From Eubacterium oxidoreducens (lineage in GTDB: Bacteria; Bacillota; Clostridia; Lachnospirales; Lachnospiraceae), in assembly GCF_900104415.1 (NCBI RefSeq), contig NZ_FMXR01000009.1, positions 1 through 64,000 on the forward strand: a stretch of DNA of 64,000 bases, written 5' to 3'. This document shows, piece by piece, positions 42,873-51,453 of this stretch (position 1 is the stretch's first letter; the number at the start of each line of letters is the position of its first letter). The notes beneath the pieces are model-generated. The model searched no databases. It was not told where the DNA came from and saw nothing but the letters and a program-made list of their open reading frames with translations. The position numbers and the translations under genes were made by a program.

Positions 42873-43037
42873 AAGTCAAGACTCGCTCGCGAGTCTTGCG
42901 CGCCGGATTCGGGTCTGCTTCAGCAGACAAATTCCTGTCCGAATCCGTGCGCATCCTCGCGGAGCGTTTAACTCAGTCGGAGAAATCCCCCACCTACGCT
43001 AACGCTTAGAGGTGGGGGATTTCTCCGACTGAGTTAA
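42873..43037. repeat. Folded 110-bp intergenic repeat, copy 2, with hairpin insert
   Basis: Bases 42873-42982 are identical to 34249-34358. The terminal stem TTAACTCAGTCGGAG/CTCCGACTGAGTTAA is preserved, but its six-base loop is replaced by 40 bases (42983-43022) that form their own perfect 13-bp hairpin, AAATCCCCCACCT/AGGTGGGGGATTT, with CTAACG-type loop sequence. The cobO stop codon (43034-43036) lies within the right arm. As in copy 1, the terminal stem is nearest to the end of a minus-strand gene. Confidence 0.9.
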
Positions 43038-43546
43038 TACTCAATTCCTTCTCTTGCTTTGATTCCTCGATCAAATGGATGTTTGATTTTTTTAATTTCA
43101 GATATATAATCTGCTTTCTCTATAAACTCCACTTTCGGATTTCTTCCGGTCATAATAATTTCACAATCCTGAAGCTTTTTTATTGCCGCAAGAACCTCGT
43201 CCACTTGCAGAAGGTTTGCATTTACAGCATCTAATATTTCATCCCAGACAACAACGCCGGCTCTTCGATTTATAGCGGTATCCACCAAGGACTCGAAATA
43301 CTTCGGATAATTAGTCTGTGCGCTTTTTAGCTCCTCTTTTGTCATGCTTATGGTAAACTTAACCAGCCCCGAATAAGAAATCACATCAATTCCCGGCACA
43401 TAGGAAAATGCTTCCACTTCCCCACTAGAGCCACCTTTTAAAAACTGGCCAATCACAACATGATGTCCTCTTCCCGCTGCTCTAAGCGCAAGTCCCATTG
43501 CCGCAGTTGTCTTTCCTTTTCCATCTCCTATATATAAATGTAACAT
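43034..43546 (-). CDS. cobO: Cob(I)yrinic acid a,c-diamide adenosyltransferase
   Basis: A 170-residue P-loop enzyme (CobA/CobO/BtuR) that transfers an adenosyl group from ATP to the cobalt of corrinoids. The start is the typical MLHLYIGDGKGKTTAAMGLA, with P-loop GDGKGKTT at 7-14. VVWDEILDAVN near 98 has the Walker B acid, and TGRNPKVEFIEKADYISE and HPFDRGIKAREGIEY end the protein normally. Being single, it probably serves corrinoid salvage. It follows asnS by 9 bases. Its stop codon falls in the arm of a repeated element. Confidence 0.94.
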   Translation of the reverse strand: MLHLYIGDGKGKTTAAMGLALRAAGRGHHVVIGQFLKGGSSGEVEAFSYVPGIDVISYSGLVKFTISMTKEELKSAQTNYPKYFESLVDTAINRRAGVVVWDEILDAVNANLLQVDEVLAAIKKLQDCEIIMTGRNPKVEFIEKADYISEIKKIKHPFDRGIKAREGIEY

Positions 43547-43555
43547 CCTATACTC

Positions 43556-44947
43556 CTATAGCTCGCAGTTCTTAACAGTTCTTGGAAACGGCACAACATC
43601 TCTGATATTTTGCATTCCCGTCAAATACATCAAACATCTTTCGAATCCCAATCCGAATCCGGCATGACGTGCCGAACCATACTTTCGTAAATCCAGATAG
43701 AATTCATAATCTTTTTCACTCATTTGAAGTTCCATCATTCGCTGCTTTAATTTATCCAGATTATCTTCCCTTTGCGAACCGCCAATAATCTCGCCGATTC
43801 CCGGTACCAAACAGTCTACTGCCGCAACCGTTCGACCATCTTCATTCATTTTCATATAAAATGCCTTAATTTCTTTTGGATAATCCGTTACAAAGACTGG
43901 TCGTTTAAATATTTCCTCCGTCAGATAGCGTTCATGCTCCGTCTGCAAATCACAGCCCCAGGTCACCTTATAATCAAATCGGTCATTTTGTTTTGCCAAA
44001 ATTTCGACTGCCTCCGTATAAGTGATTCTGGCAAAATCATTTTCCAGCACGTTGCGCAAACGCTGCTTTAATCCTTTATCAACAAAGGAATCAAAAAAAT
44101 CAATTTCCTCTTTTGCATGCTCTGTCACATAGCGAATGATATATTTAAGCATTTCCTCTGCCAAGATCATGTCATCATATAAATCTGCAAATGCAATCTC
44201 TGGTTCAATCATCCAAAACTCTGCAGCATGGCGTGTCGTGTTCGAATTCTCAGCTCGAAAAGTCGGCCCAAATGTATAAATCTTCTTAAATGCCATCGCA
44301 TAGGCTTCCCCATTTAGCTGCCCGGATACCGTAAGATTTGCCGGTTTTCCAAAAAAGTCCTGCCCGTAATCAATCTCTCCTGCTTCATCTTGAGGAACAT
44401 TATTAAGGTCCAGTGTCGTTACCTGAAACATTTCACCTGCGCCTTCACAATCACTGCCGGTAATAATCGGCGTATGCACATAAACAAAATCACGCTCCTG
44501 AAAAAATTTATGAATTGCATAGGATAGAACCGAACGAACACGAAAAACTGCTTCAAATGTATTGGTTCTTGGTCTTAAATGTGAAATCGTTCTTAGATAT
44601 TCAAAAGAATGTCTCTTTTTTTGCAGTGGATAATCCGAGGTAGATGCCCCCTCCACTTCAACCTTTGATGCCTGTATCTCAAATGGCTGTTTTGCATTTG
44701 GAGTCTCCACCAAAACACCGGTTACCACAAGTGCTGCTCCAACATTGAGTTTTTCCACTTCCTCAAAATTGTCCAACTCATTTGTATATACGACCTGAAT
44801 TGGCTCAAAAAACGTTCCATCATTTATCACAATAAACCCAAATGTTTTGGAATTGCGAATCGAACGTACCCATCCGCCTATGCTCACTTCCTGTTCAAAA
44901 TACGGATTCGGATTTTGAAATATCTCCCTGATGTCTATAAGTTTCAT
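43556..44947 (-). CDS. asnS: Asparaginyl-tRNA synthetase
   Basis: A 463-residue class IIb aminoacyl-tRNA synthetase. An OB-fold anticodon-binding domain ([20 protein letters not shown]) is followed by class II motifs: [25 protein letters not shown] (motif 1 region), [22 protein letters not shown] (motif 2), and [15 protein letters not shown] (motif 3). The sequence pattern and length fit AsnRS rather than AspRS. The start is ATG 44947 behind GGAG; an upstream ATG at 45112 would run into the neighbouring gene. Confidence 0.96.
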   Translation of the reverse strand: MKLIDIREIFQNPNPYFEQEVSIGGWVRSIRNSKTFGFIVINDGTFFEPIQVVYTNELDNFEEVEKLNVGAALVVTGVLVETPNAKQPFEIQASKVEVEGASTSDYPLQKKRHSFEYLRTISHLRPRTNTFEAVFRVRSVLSYAIHKFFQERDFVYVHTPIITGSDCEGAGEMFQVTTLDLNNVPQDEAGEIDYGQDFFGKPANLTVSGQLNGEAYAMAFKKIYTFGPTFRAENSNTTRHAAEFWMIEPEIAFADLYDDMILAEEMLKYIIRYVTEHAKEEIDFFDSFVDKGLKQRLRNVLENDFARITYTEAVEILAKQNDRFDYKVTWGCDLQTEHERYLTEEIFKRPVFVTDYPKEIKAFYMKMNEDGRTVAAVDCLVPGIGEIIGGSQREDNLDKLKQRMMELQMSEKDYEFYLDLRKYGSARHAGFGLGFERCLMYLTGMQNIRDVVPFPRTVKNCEL

Positions 44948-44988
44948 ACCAGATTCTCCATTTCCTGTTGTGTAAAAGTTTCCCGTAA

Positions 44989-45030
44989 AGAAAAACAGGC
45001 CGCGGCAGGAATCATCCACCACGGCCATCG
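44989..45030 (-). terminator. Terminator after the trigger-factor-like gene
   Basis: On the minus strand CAGGCGATGGCCG and CGCGGCCTG can pair (GC-rich core), followed by TTTTTCTTT. It lies just after the stop at 45039. Confidence 0.55.
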
Positions 45031-45038
45031 CCTGCTTA

Positions 45039-46223
45039 TTATTCTGATGTAGAAGAATCAGAACTTTCCGTATCGTCTGATTCATCATCCTCCGAAAAAG
45101 TAACCTTCGCATTATCTACAAGGAACTGCGCCACCTTAGAATAATACAGATAAGAATTAGAAATATAACTCTTAGAATATTCTTCATAAAGGGCACTCTC
45201 ATCCTCATATCCATAGCTACTGATTAAGCCGGAAATATATTCGTCAAGCTCATCATCTGTAACTTCCATATCCTCTGTTTCCGCAACCGCACGAAGAACT
45301 TCTTCTTCCTTCACGGTTTCACTCATATAGGTCTCTACCTGCTCATCGAACTCATCTTCTGTCATACCCATATAAGTGGAAATATAATCTTCAAGCGAAA
45401 TGCCGTATGCTTCACAAGAAGATTCCATACTTGCCTTATACATGGAAACCCGCATTTCCAAAAGACCATCCGGTGTTCCGTTAACAGTTGCATTTTCAAC
45501 TACTGCACTGATTACAGCGCTTTGTGTATCTGAAGTCTTCTGGCTTTCCGCTGTACTTTCAAGATTTTCTTTAACAGCTTCTAGATATTCTTCTTTTGTA
45601 TCATAACCAAGGTTTTCAGATACATAATCATCTGTCATATTGTCATAAGTAATGTCTTTTTGTTTTATTAATTTATTGATGGTAAAGGTAAATACCGCAT
45701 CTTTACCTGCATAATCTTCATTGGAATAATCATCCGGAAACGTTACATTAACATCAACTGTATCGCCAACCTTTGCCCCAACAAGTCCTTCACAAAATCC
45801 GTCGATAAAGCTTGAACCACTCGTTGTTGCATTATTCGCTATATCAAGATTCACATCCTCTGCACTTCCGCCATCAAATGCTTCTCCATCTATTTTACCG
45901 GTATAATCTACATTCACCAAAGAGTCTTCCTTAACCGTATCCCCTTTTGCTTTTACATAAACCGGATTACTGGAAATATCAGACTCAACCTGTTCCTTAA
46001 CATCATCATCCGTCACTTCATAATCAGAAGCATTCAAAGATACTTCAACACCTTTATAATCACCCAATTTCACATAATCAAGTGCTGTATACTCAATCTC
46101 CTCTTGTGCTGTTTCTGATGTACTTGTACTGGTACTGGTTCCATCCGATGCTTTTCCACATCCCACAATTGAAACTGCCATTAATCCGGCACAAGCCAAT
46201 ACTGCAATTCGTCTCAACTCCAT
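45039..46223 (-). CDS. Secreted trigger-factor-like peptidyl-prolyl isomerase lipoprotein
   Basis: A 394-residue protein with a lipoprotein signal ([22 protein letters not shown], lipid-attached Cys at 22) and a Ser/Thr-rich linker. An FKBP-type domain follows ([19 protein letters not shown], then [16 protein letters not shown] and VTFPDDY), and then a helical domain like the C-terminus of trigger factor. It should fold exported proteins on the outer face of the membrane, much as PrsA does. The tail is extremely acidic and Ser-rich. It is not the ribosome-bound Tig: the ribosome-binding domain is absent and a signal peptide is present. Start at 46223, after AAAGGTTAGG. Confidence 0.87.
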   Translation of the reverse strand: MELRRIAVLACAGLMAVSIVGCGKASDGTSTSTSTSETAQEEIEYTALDYVKLGDYKGVEVSLNASDYEVTDDDVKEQVESDISSNPVYVKAKGDTVKEDSLVNVDYTGKIDGEAFDGGSAEDVNLDIANNATTSGSSFIDGFCEGLVGAKVGDTVDVNVTFPDDYSNEDYAGKDAVFTFTINKLIKQKDITYDNMTDDYVSENLGYDTKEEYLEAVKENLESTAESQKTSDTQSAVISAVVENATVNGTPDGLLEMRVSMYKASMESSCEAYGISLEDYISTYMGMTEDEFDEQVETYMSETVKEEEVLRAVAETEDMEVTDDELDEYISGLISSYGYEDESALYEEYSKSYISNSYLYYSKVAQFLVDNAKVTFSEDDESDDTESSDSSTSE

Positions 46224-46324
46224 AATTCCTAACCTTTCTTCCTTACATTTATTCTGTTTCCACAAAATACATTCTCACATTCATTAAAGATACCATATTT
46301 AGTGAAAAATATAAACCCTTTTCA

Positions 46325-46353
46325 TTGATTTTTAACAGAATCAATGTTACAAT
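46325..46353 (+). promoter_or_regulatory. Promoter of the gene at 46390
   Basis: TTGATT, 17-base spacer, TACAAT, 37 bases before the TTG start. Confidence 0.6.
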
Positions 46354-46389
46354 GAATCTCGAGTTTATAGAACTTAGGAGGAAGAAAAA

Positions 46390-46836
46390 TTGAGTCCAGC
46401 AATCATTGCAATGATAATTATTATAGCTGCTTTGGTCGTTGTTATTATCGTCTTGACCATACTTGGTAAGAGGGCACAACGTAAGCGTGATGAACAACAA
46501 GTAGAGATTGATAAAGTTGCACAGACCTATTCTATGTTGATTATCGACAAAAAGAAGATGAAATTACGTGATGCAGGATTCCCTCAGTTCGTTTTAGATC
46601 AGGTTCCAAAAAGAATGCTTGGTCGCAAGATTCCAATCGTAAAAGCTAAGATTGGACCTAAGATTTCATCCTTCATCTGTGAACCAGATATCTTCGATAT
46701 GGTTCCGGTCAAAAAGGAAATCAAAGGAACTGTCAGCGGATTGTATCTTACCGGAGTTAAAGGTCTTCGTGGAGCACTTGAAACACCGGAGAAGAAACAG
46801 GGATTTATCGATCGTCTTTTCAATGGCAGAAAATAA
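46390..46836 (+). CDS. Membrane-anchored hypothetical protein
   Basis: A 148-residue protein starting with TTG after TTAGGAGGAAG. One N-terminal membrane helix (residues 3-26, Ile/Val-rich) is followed by a basic stop-transfer (GKRAQRKRDEQQ) and a cytoplasmic domain of about 110 residues with a Lys-rich, Gly/Pro-containing fold (QVPKRMLGRKIPIVKAKIGP). I recognise no family; similar single-gene neighbours occur in Lachnospiraceae. A strong terminator follows. Function unknown. Confidence 0.7.
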   Translation: MSPAIIAMIIIIAALVVVIIVLTILGKRAQRKRDEQQVEIDKVAQTYSMLIIDKKKMKLRDAGFPQFVLDQVPKRMLGRKIPIVKAKIGPKISSFICEPDIFDMVPVKKEIKGTVSGLYLTGVKGLRGALETPEKKQGFIDRLFNGRK

Positions 46837-46860
46837 AACTACAAGATTATAAACGTTTAA

Positions 46861-46899
46861 AAAGGAAATTGTCACACATCGCGACAATTTCCTTTTTTG
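46861..46899. terminator. Bidirectional terminator
   Basis: AAAGGAAATTGTC and GACAATTTCCTTT form a perfect 13-bp stem with T-run on both strands. It serves the gene at 46390 and the convergent operon ending at 46920. Confidence 0.9.
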
Positions 46900-46919
46900 T
46901 TTTCTTATATTCGATTCAT

Positions 46920-48062
46920 TTAGAACAGTGCCGGCTGTTCCCACAGATTCAGTTTTGTTCCAATGCCAAGTTCCAACGCTTTTTCATAGCACTTCTTTCC
47001 CCATGCCACATCTTCTACCGGCATACCACCAACAGAGTAGATGATAACCTGATCGTCAGACTCACGGCCTTTTTCCTTTCCCGCCAGGATTGCTCCAAGA
47101 TTCTTAATCTCACTCTTATCAAGCTTACCATCATGTACAAGGTCCAGCCATAAGCTACCCGGAATGTAGATTTCATTGTAAGTCGGATAAGGATACTCTT
47201 CTGCCCATGCTTCATACAGTTTAATATTGTCGCAAACCAGTTTCGGCTTACCGGAGCAGATATATTCATCAGAAAAATCTCCGGAGCCCGGAATACAAAA
47301 CAGTGCACCAGGCTTTATCCATGATTCATCAATAAATGGATATGCGCTTCTGTCCATTCCCATCGTTGTCGATGTTGCGAAACTTAAGATATCAGAATCA
47401 CGCACACACTCTTCAATCGTATCTACTACAGTGATTGTCGTAAACTGCGGCAGATGTTCCTTCACATAGGAGATACAGCGGTCGATAGACTCTTTTCCTC
47501 TTCCCTTGATTTTCAATGTGTGAAGTGATGGTCGAAGCGCTGCAAATGTCTCAATCGCCGTAATGTTAATAACGCCCGGTCCTACGATTCCAAGAACTTC
47601 AGCATTTTCCAAAGCCAGGTTTTTAACACCTGCTCCCGGAATTCCGGAAGTACGATAAGCAGATAACAGGTTGGCCGACATCAAAGAAAGTGGTGCTCCG
47701 GTATCCTTATCATTTAACATGACCATTAGGATGGAACGCGGAAGCCCTTTTTCCCTGTTTTCCACATTAGAACCGTACCACTTCATTCCTGCCATATCTG
47801 TCTCACCGCCGACATATGCAGGCATTGCCATAAATCTTCTGTCAGGGCCATTCTTAGGCATATTCGGGAACAGTGGGTGTTCTGGAAATGTCACCATACA
47901 ACCGTGAGAATTTCCATTTTCTCCACCCATCAGATAATCCCCCTTATCCATGGTAATTAATAACTCTTCCATACATTCTGTGCAGGCAACCACATCATTA
48001 ACGCCTGCCTTAATCATATCCGGTTCACTTAAATATAATAAATCTAATTTTGTATCGCTCAT
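46920..48062 (-). CDS. Ornithine cyclodeaminase / mu-crystallin family protein
   Basis: A 380-residue NAD(P)-binding protein of the OCD/mu-crystallin family. The Rossmann part is recognisable (LGIVGPGVINITAIETFAAL near 158), as are the substrate-side MKWYGSN near 93 and LSAYRTSGIPGAG near 133. It is longer than classic OCD (about 330). Family members reduce cyclic imines or make proline from ornithine. Some databases name the long form tyramine oxidase subunit B, which I cannot verify. It is the last gene of the operon with a multi-subunit amine-type dehydrogenase, so an imine substrate is plausible. Confidence 0.8.
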   Translation of the reverse strand: MSDTKLDLLYLSEPDMIKAGVNDVVACTECMEELLITMDKGDYLMGGENGNSHGCMVTFPEHPLFPNMPKNGPDRRFMAMPAYVGGETDMAGMKWYGSNVENREKGLPRSILMVMLNDKDTGAPLSLMSANLLSAYRTSGIPGAGVKNLALENAEVLGIVGPGVINITAIETFAALRPSLHTLKIKGRGKESIDRCISYVKEHLPQFTTITVVDTIEECVRDSDILSFATSTTMGMDRSAYPFIDESWIKPGALFCIPGSGDFSDEYICSGKPKLVCDNIKLYEAWAEEYPYPTYNEIYIPGSLWLDLVHDGKLDKSEIKNLGAILAGKEKGRESDDQVIIYSVGGMPVEDVAWGKKCYEKALELGIGTKLNLWEQPALF

Positions 48063-48078
48063 TGTTTTATCCTCCTGC

Positions 48079-49533
48079 TTATTCTGCTGCTATATTGATA
48101 TCTGTTTCATCCGGATTCGTTTCATCCGGCTTAGATGATTTTCTTTTCCTGTGATATTCGTTATATAACTCATTTTCCATTGCCATCACTTCTTTAACCG
48201 GGTACGGCTTAAACAGTGGCCGTTTCACTTTAAATCTCACCCAGAAAAATGCGTATACCGCAAGGATGATGACAACAATCGCCACGACTTTATACAAAGA
48301 CAACTTCACCGCCACATCGGGATCAATGTTGTAAATCATATACGCCGAACCAGCCATTCCCAAGATAGGAATCAGCGGGCCAAACGGCAATTTAAAGTTC
48401 CTTGGTGCTTTCGGAAGTCTCCTTCTTAGTAGCAAAACATTCAGATTAGAAATGATATAACTGATTAACCACAGCACTGCCAGAACGGAAATCATATAGG
48501 AAATCGAATCCGTTGTAGATAATCCTGTTACATTTAATAGGATAAATACACCCGCTTCAATCAAAATCCCAATATAAGGCGCTTTCTTTTTATTTGTCTT
48601 TTGGAAAAATTCCGGAAGTAACCCAATCTTTGACATCCCCATCAGGATATAAGATAGCGATGACATAATCGTATTAACTGAACTGATGGCTGCAAGCAGC
48701 GTTACAATCAGCATCCAGTATTTTCCAAGTGGTCCAAGAAGCATCTGTCCGAATAAGATATGCGGCGTTGTACTTGCTCCAAGCTCTCCCCACTGTGTAT
48801 AATTGCGAAATCCGATGCTTAAAAATGTCTGCATTCCTAAGATGATAACCATGCTAAGCACCATTCCAAGCGGAATATTTCGCTTGGCGTTTTTTGTTTC
48901 CTTTGTCAAAGGGATTACATATTCGCCTCCCACAAAAAGGAAGAATGCCAATCCGCATAATCCTGTTACGCTCTTAAAATCAGATGCCAGAACGCTTGGC
49001 TGCTCTACCACTTCACCGACGCCGATTCCAAGTGCTCCCATAACACCCATAACCACCATCGAAGCAATCAGGGCAAATGCCACAAAGTCCTGTACTTTGA
49101 TAAAGACATCAACGCCATTAAGATTAGTCACCATCAAAATCAAAACTAGTATCACGGTAAATATCCACGCCGGAATATTCATATTCTCGAACATACCGGC
49201 AAATGTATTTCCAAACATTGCTCCTTCTACCGATCCCGCCAGCGAATTACACAGTGCATATCCGCCTACCATACAGATGATGGTCACAAACGGTCCTACA
49301 CAAGCCAGTGAAAACTGCGCCAGGCCACCGGTCAAATCCGGCATTAGCGAATTCAGTTCGGCAATTGACATCAGAGTAAAGATATTCACAACGCATGCGA
49401 TAATCATCGTAATAACAAATGTCAGACCGATTGCGGAAACGCCAAGTCCCAAAGACATTAGGCAACTGGAGCCGACAACCAGTCCCACACCCGTGGCAAT
49501 AACACTGCCAAGGCCTAATTTCTTTCCATTCAT
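48079..49533 (-). CDS. APC-family amino acid permease
   Basis: A 484-residue integral membrane protein with about 12 helices. The start GLGSVIATGVGLVVGSSCLM matches the first helix of APC transporters with its unwound Gly-rich segment. The C-terminal 40 residues are charged and cytoplasmic. It should bring in the amino acid or amine used by the oxidation operon. It is 16 bases upstream of the OCD-like gene and 45 bases downstream of a PII-type gene, an unusual neighbour that may regulate it. Confidence 0.88.
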   Translation of the reverse strand: MNGKKLGLGSVIATGVGLVVGSSCLMSLGLGVSAIGLTFVITMIIACVVNIFTLMSIAELNSLMPDLTGGLAQFSLACVGPFVTIICMVGGYALCNSLAGSVEGAMFGNTFAGMFENMNIPAWIFTVILVLILMVTNLNGVDVFIKVQDFVAFALIASMVVMGVMGALGIGVGEVVEQPSVLASDFKSVTGLCGLAFFLFVGGEYVIPLTKETKNAKRNIPLGMVLSMVIILGMQTFLSIGFRNYTQWGELGASTTPHILFGQMLLGPLGKYWMLIVTLLAAISSVNTIMSSLSYILMGMSKIGLLPEFFQKTNKKKAPYIGILIEAGVFILLNVTGLSTTDSISYMISVLAVLWLISYIISNLNVLLLRRRLPKAPRNFKLPFGPLIPILGMAGSAYMIYNIDPDVAVKLSLYKVVAIVVIILAVYAFFWVRFKVKRPLFKPYPVKEVMAMENELYNEYHRKRKSSKPDETNPDETDINIAAE

Positions 49534-49578
49534 ATCGTGTTCCTCCTAACAAATCTTTTTGCAACTTATTTTTATGAA

Positions 49579-49956
49579 TTAATCGAGTGCGCCTTCTTTT
49601 AGCGCCTCCATTCCTTCTTCTCCGGTTCGTACTCGAATCGCATTGGTAACCGGTGTGACAAAGATCTTGCCATCACCTATATGGCCGGTGTAGAGTTCCT
49701 TTTCCACATATTCTAAGAAAGAATCTACTTCTGCCGTCGGAAGAACAACCATGACAACCTGTTTGGATAACAACAATGGCTCTTCATTTTTTTCAACTTC
49801 ATATTCACGGGTTCCCATCTGTACTCCACATCCCTTTGCCGAATAAATGGTCATACCCGTAATTCCAAACTTTCCAAATCCTTTTACCAGCTCGGCAACT
49901 TTTGCTTCCTTGGTAATAATTTCTACTTTTGATAACTCTTCGATCGCAACTTTCAT
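49579..49956 (-). CDS. PII-family signal protein
   Basis: A 125-residue PII-like protein. The C-terminal signature is clear: TGHIGDGKIFVTPVTNAIRV then RTGEEG. The T-loop region (KGCGVQMGTREYEVEKNEEP) begins with the G-x-G-x-Q pattern that binds nucleotide, but the rest of the loop differs from GlnB, and the uridylylated Tyr cannot be placed with confidence. PII trimers sense ATP/ADP and 2-oxoglutarate and control transporters and enzymes. Here it sits between an oxidase gene and an amino acid permease gene and not beside an ammonium channel. Confidence 0.85.
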   Translation of the reverse strand: MKVAIEELSKVEIITKEAKVAELVKGFGKFGITGMTIYSAKGCGVQMGTREYEVEKNEEPLLLSKQVVMVVLPTAEVDSFLEYVEKELYTGHIGDGKIFVTPVTNAIRVRTGEEGMEALKEGALD

Positions 49957-49974
49957 ATGTCTTTCCTCCTGATG

Positions 49975-51114
49975 TTAAATTTTCGCTTTAAAGCGGTTAT
50001 ATCTTAGCTGGCTGATATCGACCTTTGTCTTTCCATCGATAATCAGCATCGCGAGCTGTTCTCCGACTGCCGGTGCAATCCCGAAACCATGACCTGTAAA
50101 GGCGCATGCAATAACAAGTCCCGGAACCTCATCGGTCATTCCCAATACCGGAACGCCGTCTGCACAGGTGTCGATATAGCCGGCCCATGTTCTGACAATT
50201 TTGGCATCCTGAAGTTCCGGAAAATACTTCATAATACCTCGGCAGATACACGGCGCCGTAATGGCATTATTCCCCGGTGAATCCGGTGTTCCGCCATCTT
50301 TGTTGTCCGTCTCAAGACCGGAAGATCCTCCGAATACAAAGGATCCATGATCCGACTGATGACCATAAAAATCAGCTTCCGCCGTTCCGAGCATCTGGTT
50401 AAACATATGCGGCTCAGCTTCCGTTACCAGACACTCCATAAGGTCTTTATGCATCGGAACATCAATTCCGACGGTTGCCAGGATATCTCTGGATTCATAT
50501 CCTGCGGCCACGACTACATAATCAGCCTCGTACACGTTGTCATGTTCTGTGATAACCTCTCTTAAGCGGCCTCTTATCTTTCGTAAACGAACCACCTTTT
50601 CTCCGGTAATAAATCTTGCTCCAAGCTGTCTTGCTTTTCTGTAAAATGCAAGCGTTGTAATCATCGGATTCGCATGTCCGTCTGTCGGGCACCAACTTGC
50701 TCCGATTACTTCATCTGATAGATGCGGATTAATCTTCTTTACTTCTTCTGCATCAATCATCCGAACATCTAGACCACACTCGACTGCTCTGTCTGTCAGA
50801 CCTTGTAAGATTTTAAGATGCGCCGGCGTCTTACCTAGTCTTAAATTTCCTTCCTTGTGATACTCACAGTTCACACCAAGTTCTTTTGAAAGTCCCGGCC
50901 ACAAATTCTTAATTCCATACATGGCAAGCGGAAGTTCTCTAGGATCACGTCCGGACTGTCTGACGCCGCCTCCGTTTCTGGAAGAACCACCATTTCCGAT
51001 ATGATCACTACCTTCTAATACAATGACGGATTTTCCTCTCTTTGACAGATAATAAGCTGTCGCGCAACCGATTACGCCGCCGCCAACAATAATGACATCT
51101 GCTTTATTCTCCAT
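49975..51114 (-). CDS. FAD-dependent amine/amino acid oxidoreductase (beta-type subunit)
   Basis: A 379-residue DAO-family flavoprotein. The FAD site is ADVIIVGGGVIGCATAYYLS at the start, then GGSSRNGGGVRQSG near 42 and, near the end, AFTGHGFGIAPAVGE. It resembles the beta subunit of sarcosine oxidase and of proline/hydroxyproline dehydrogenases, which oxidise secondary amines to imines. Its stop is followed by the PII gene, and its start overlaps the stop of the Fe-S gene at 51114. The true substrate is not predictable. Confidence 0.88.
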   Translation of the reverse strand: MENKADVIIVGGGVIGCATAYYLSKRGKSVIVLEGSDHIGNGGSSRNGGGVRQSGRDPRELPLAMYGIKNLWPGLSKELGVNCEYHKEGNLRLGKTPAHLKILQGLTDRAVECGLDVRMIDAEEVKKINPHLSDEVIGASWCPTDGHANPMITTLAFYRKARQLGARFITGEKVVRLRKIRGRLREVITEHDNVYEADYVVVAAGYESRDILATVGIDVPMHKDLMECLVTEAEPHMFNQMLGTAEADFYGHQSDHGSFVFGGSSGLETDNKDGGTPDSPGNNAITAPCICRGIMKYFPELQDAKIVRTWAGYIDTCADGVPVLGMTDEVPGLVIACAFTGHGFGIAPAVGEQLAMLIIDGKTKVDISQLRYNRFKAKI

Positions 51115-51440
51115 TACGCATCCACCTCCTCATGTCCAAAGATTCTCATCTCTGTCGGTCTCATCGGTGAGCGGGCCGTTGCAGGTTCTAGCTGCGCCGG
51201 TGATACCCCAAGTTCTCTAGCAATAATTCCCTTTACCAGTCTCGAACAGGTCTGTCCCTGACAAAGTCCCATACCCGTTCGTAGATATCTTCTTACTTCC
51301 GTAACGGTCCACATTCCATCATGGACAGCTCTTCGAATCTCACCTTTTGTAATTTCTTCGCATCGGCAGATGAGCATATCATCATCCGGTGCTTCTATGT
51401 ATTCACCAATATCGACGGATCGATCTACAACACAGTTCAT
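51114..51440 (-). CDS. BFD-like [2Fe-2S] protein of the dehydrogenase complex
   Basis: A 108-residue protein with a bacterioferritin-associated-ferredoxin-like [2Fe-2S] site: MLICRCEEIT (Cys-x-Cys) near 22 and GMGLCQGQTC near 55. In the multi-subunit amine dehydrogenases this module links the two flavin subunits. ATG 51440 follows AAGGAGG; ATGs further upstream would overlap the neighbouring gene. It overlaps the beta-type subunit gene by one base. Confidence 0.85.
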   Translation of the reverse strand: MNCVVDRSVDIGEYIEAPDDDMLICRCEEITKGEIRRAVHDGMWTVTEVRRYLRTGMGLCQGQTCSRLVKGIIARELGVSPAQLEPATARSPMRPTEMRIFGHEEVDA

Positions 51441-51453
51441 ATTCATTTCCTCC

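Noticed and set aside
34249-43037. The 110-bp repeat as a plain intrinsic terminator
   Set aside because: Its terminal stem has no T-run after it on the transcribed strand and the unit contains three further stems, so a simple terminator does not explain it.
48803-49549. 248-codon plus-strand open frame opposite the permease gene
   Set aside because: It is antisense to a clear 12-helix transporter and has Thr/Ile/Pro-rich shadow composition with no domain.
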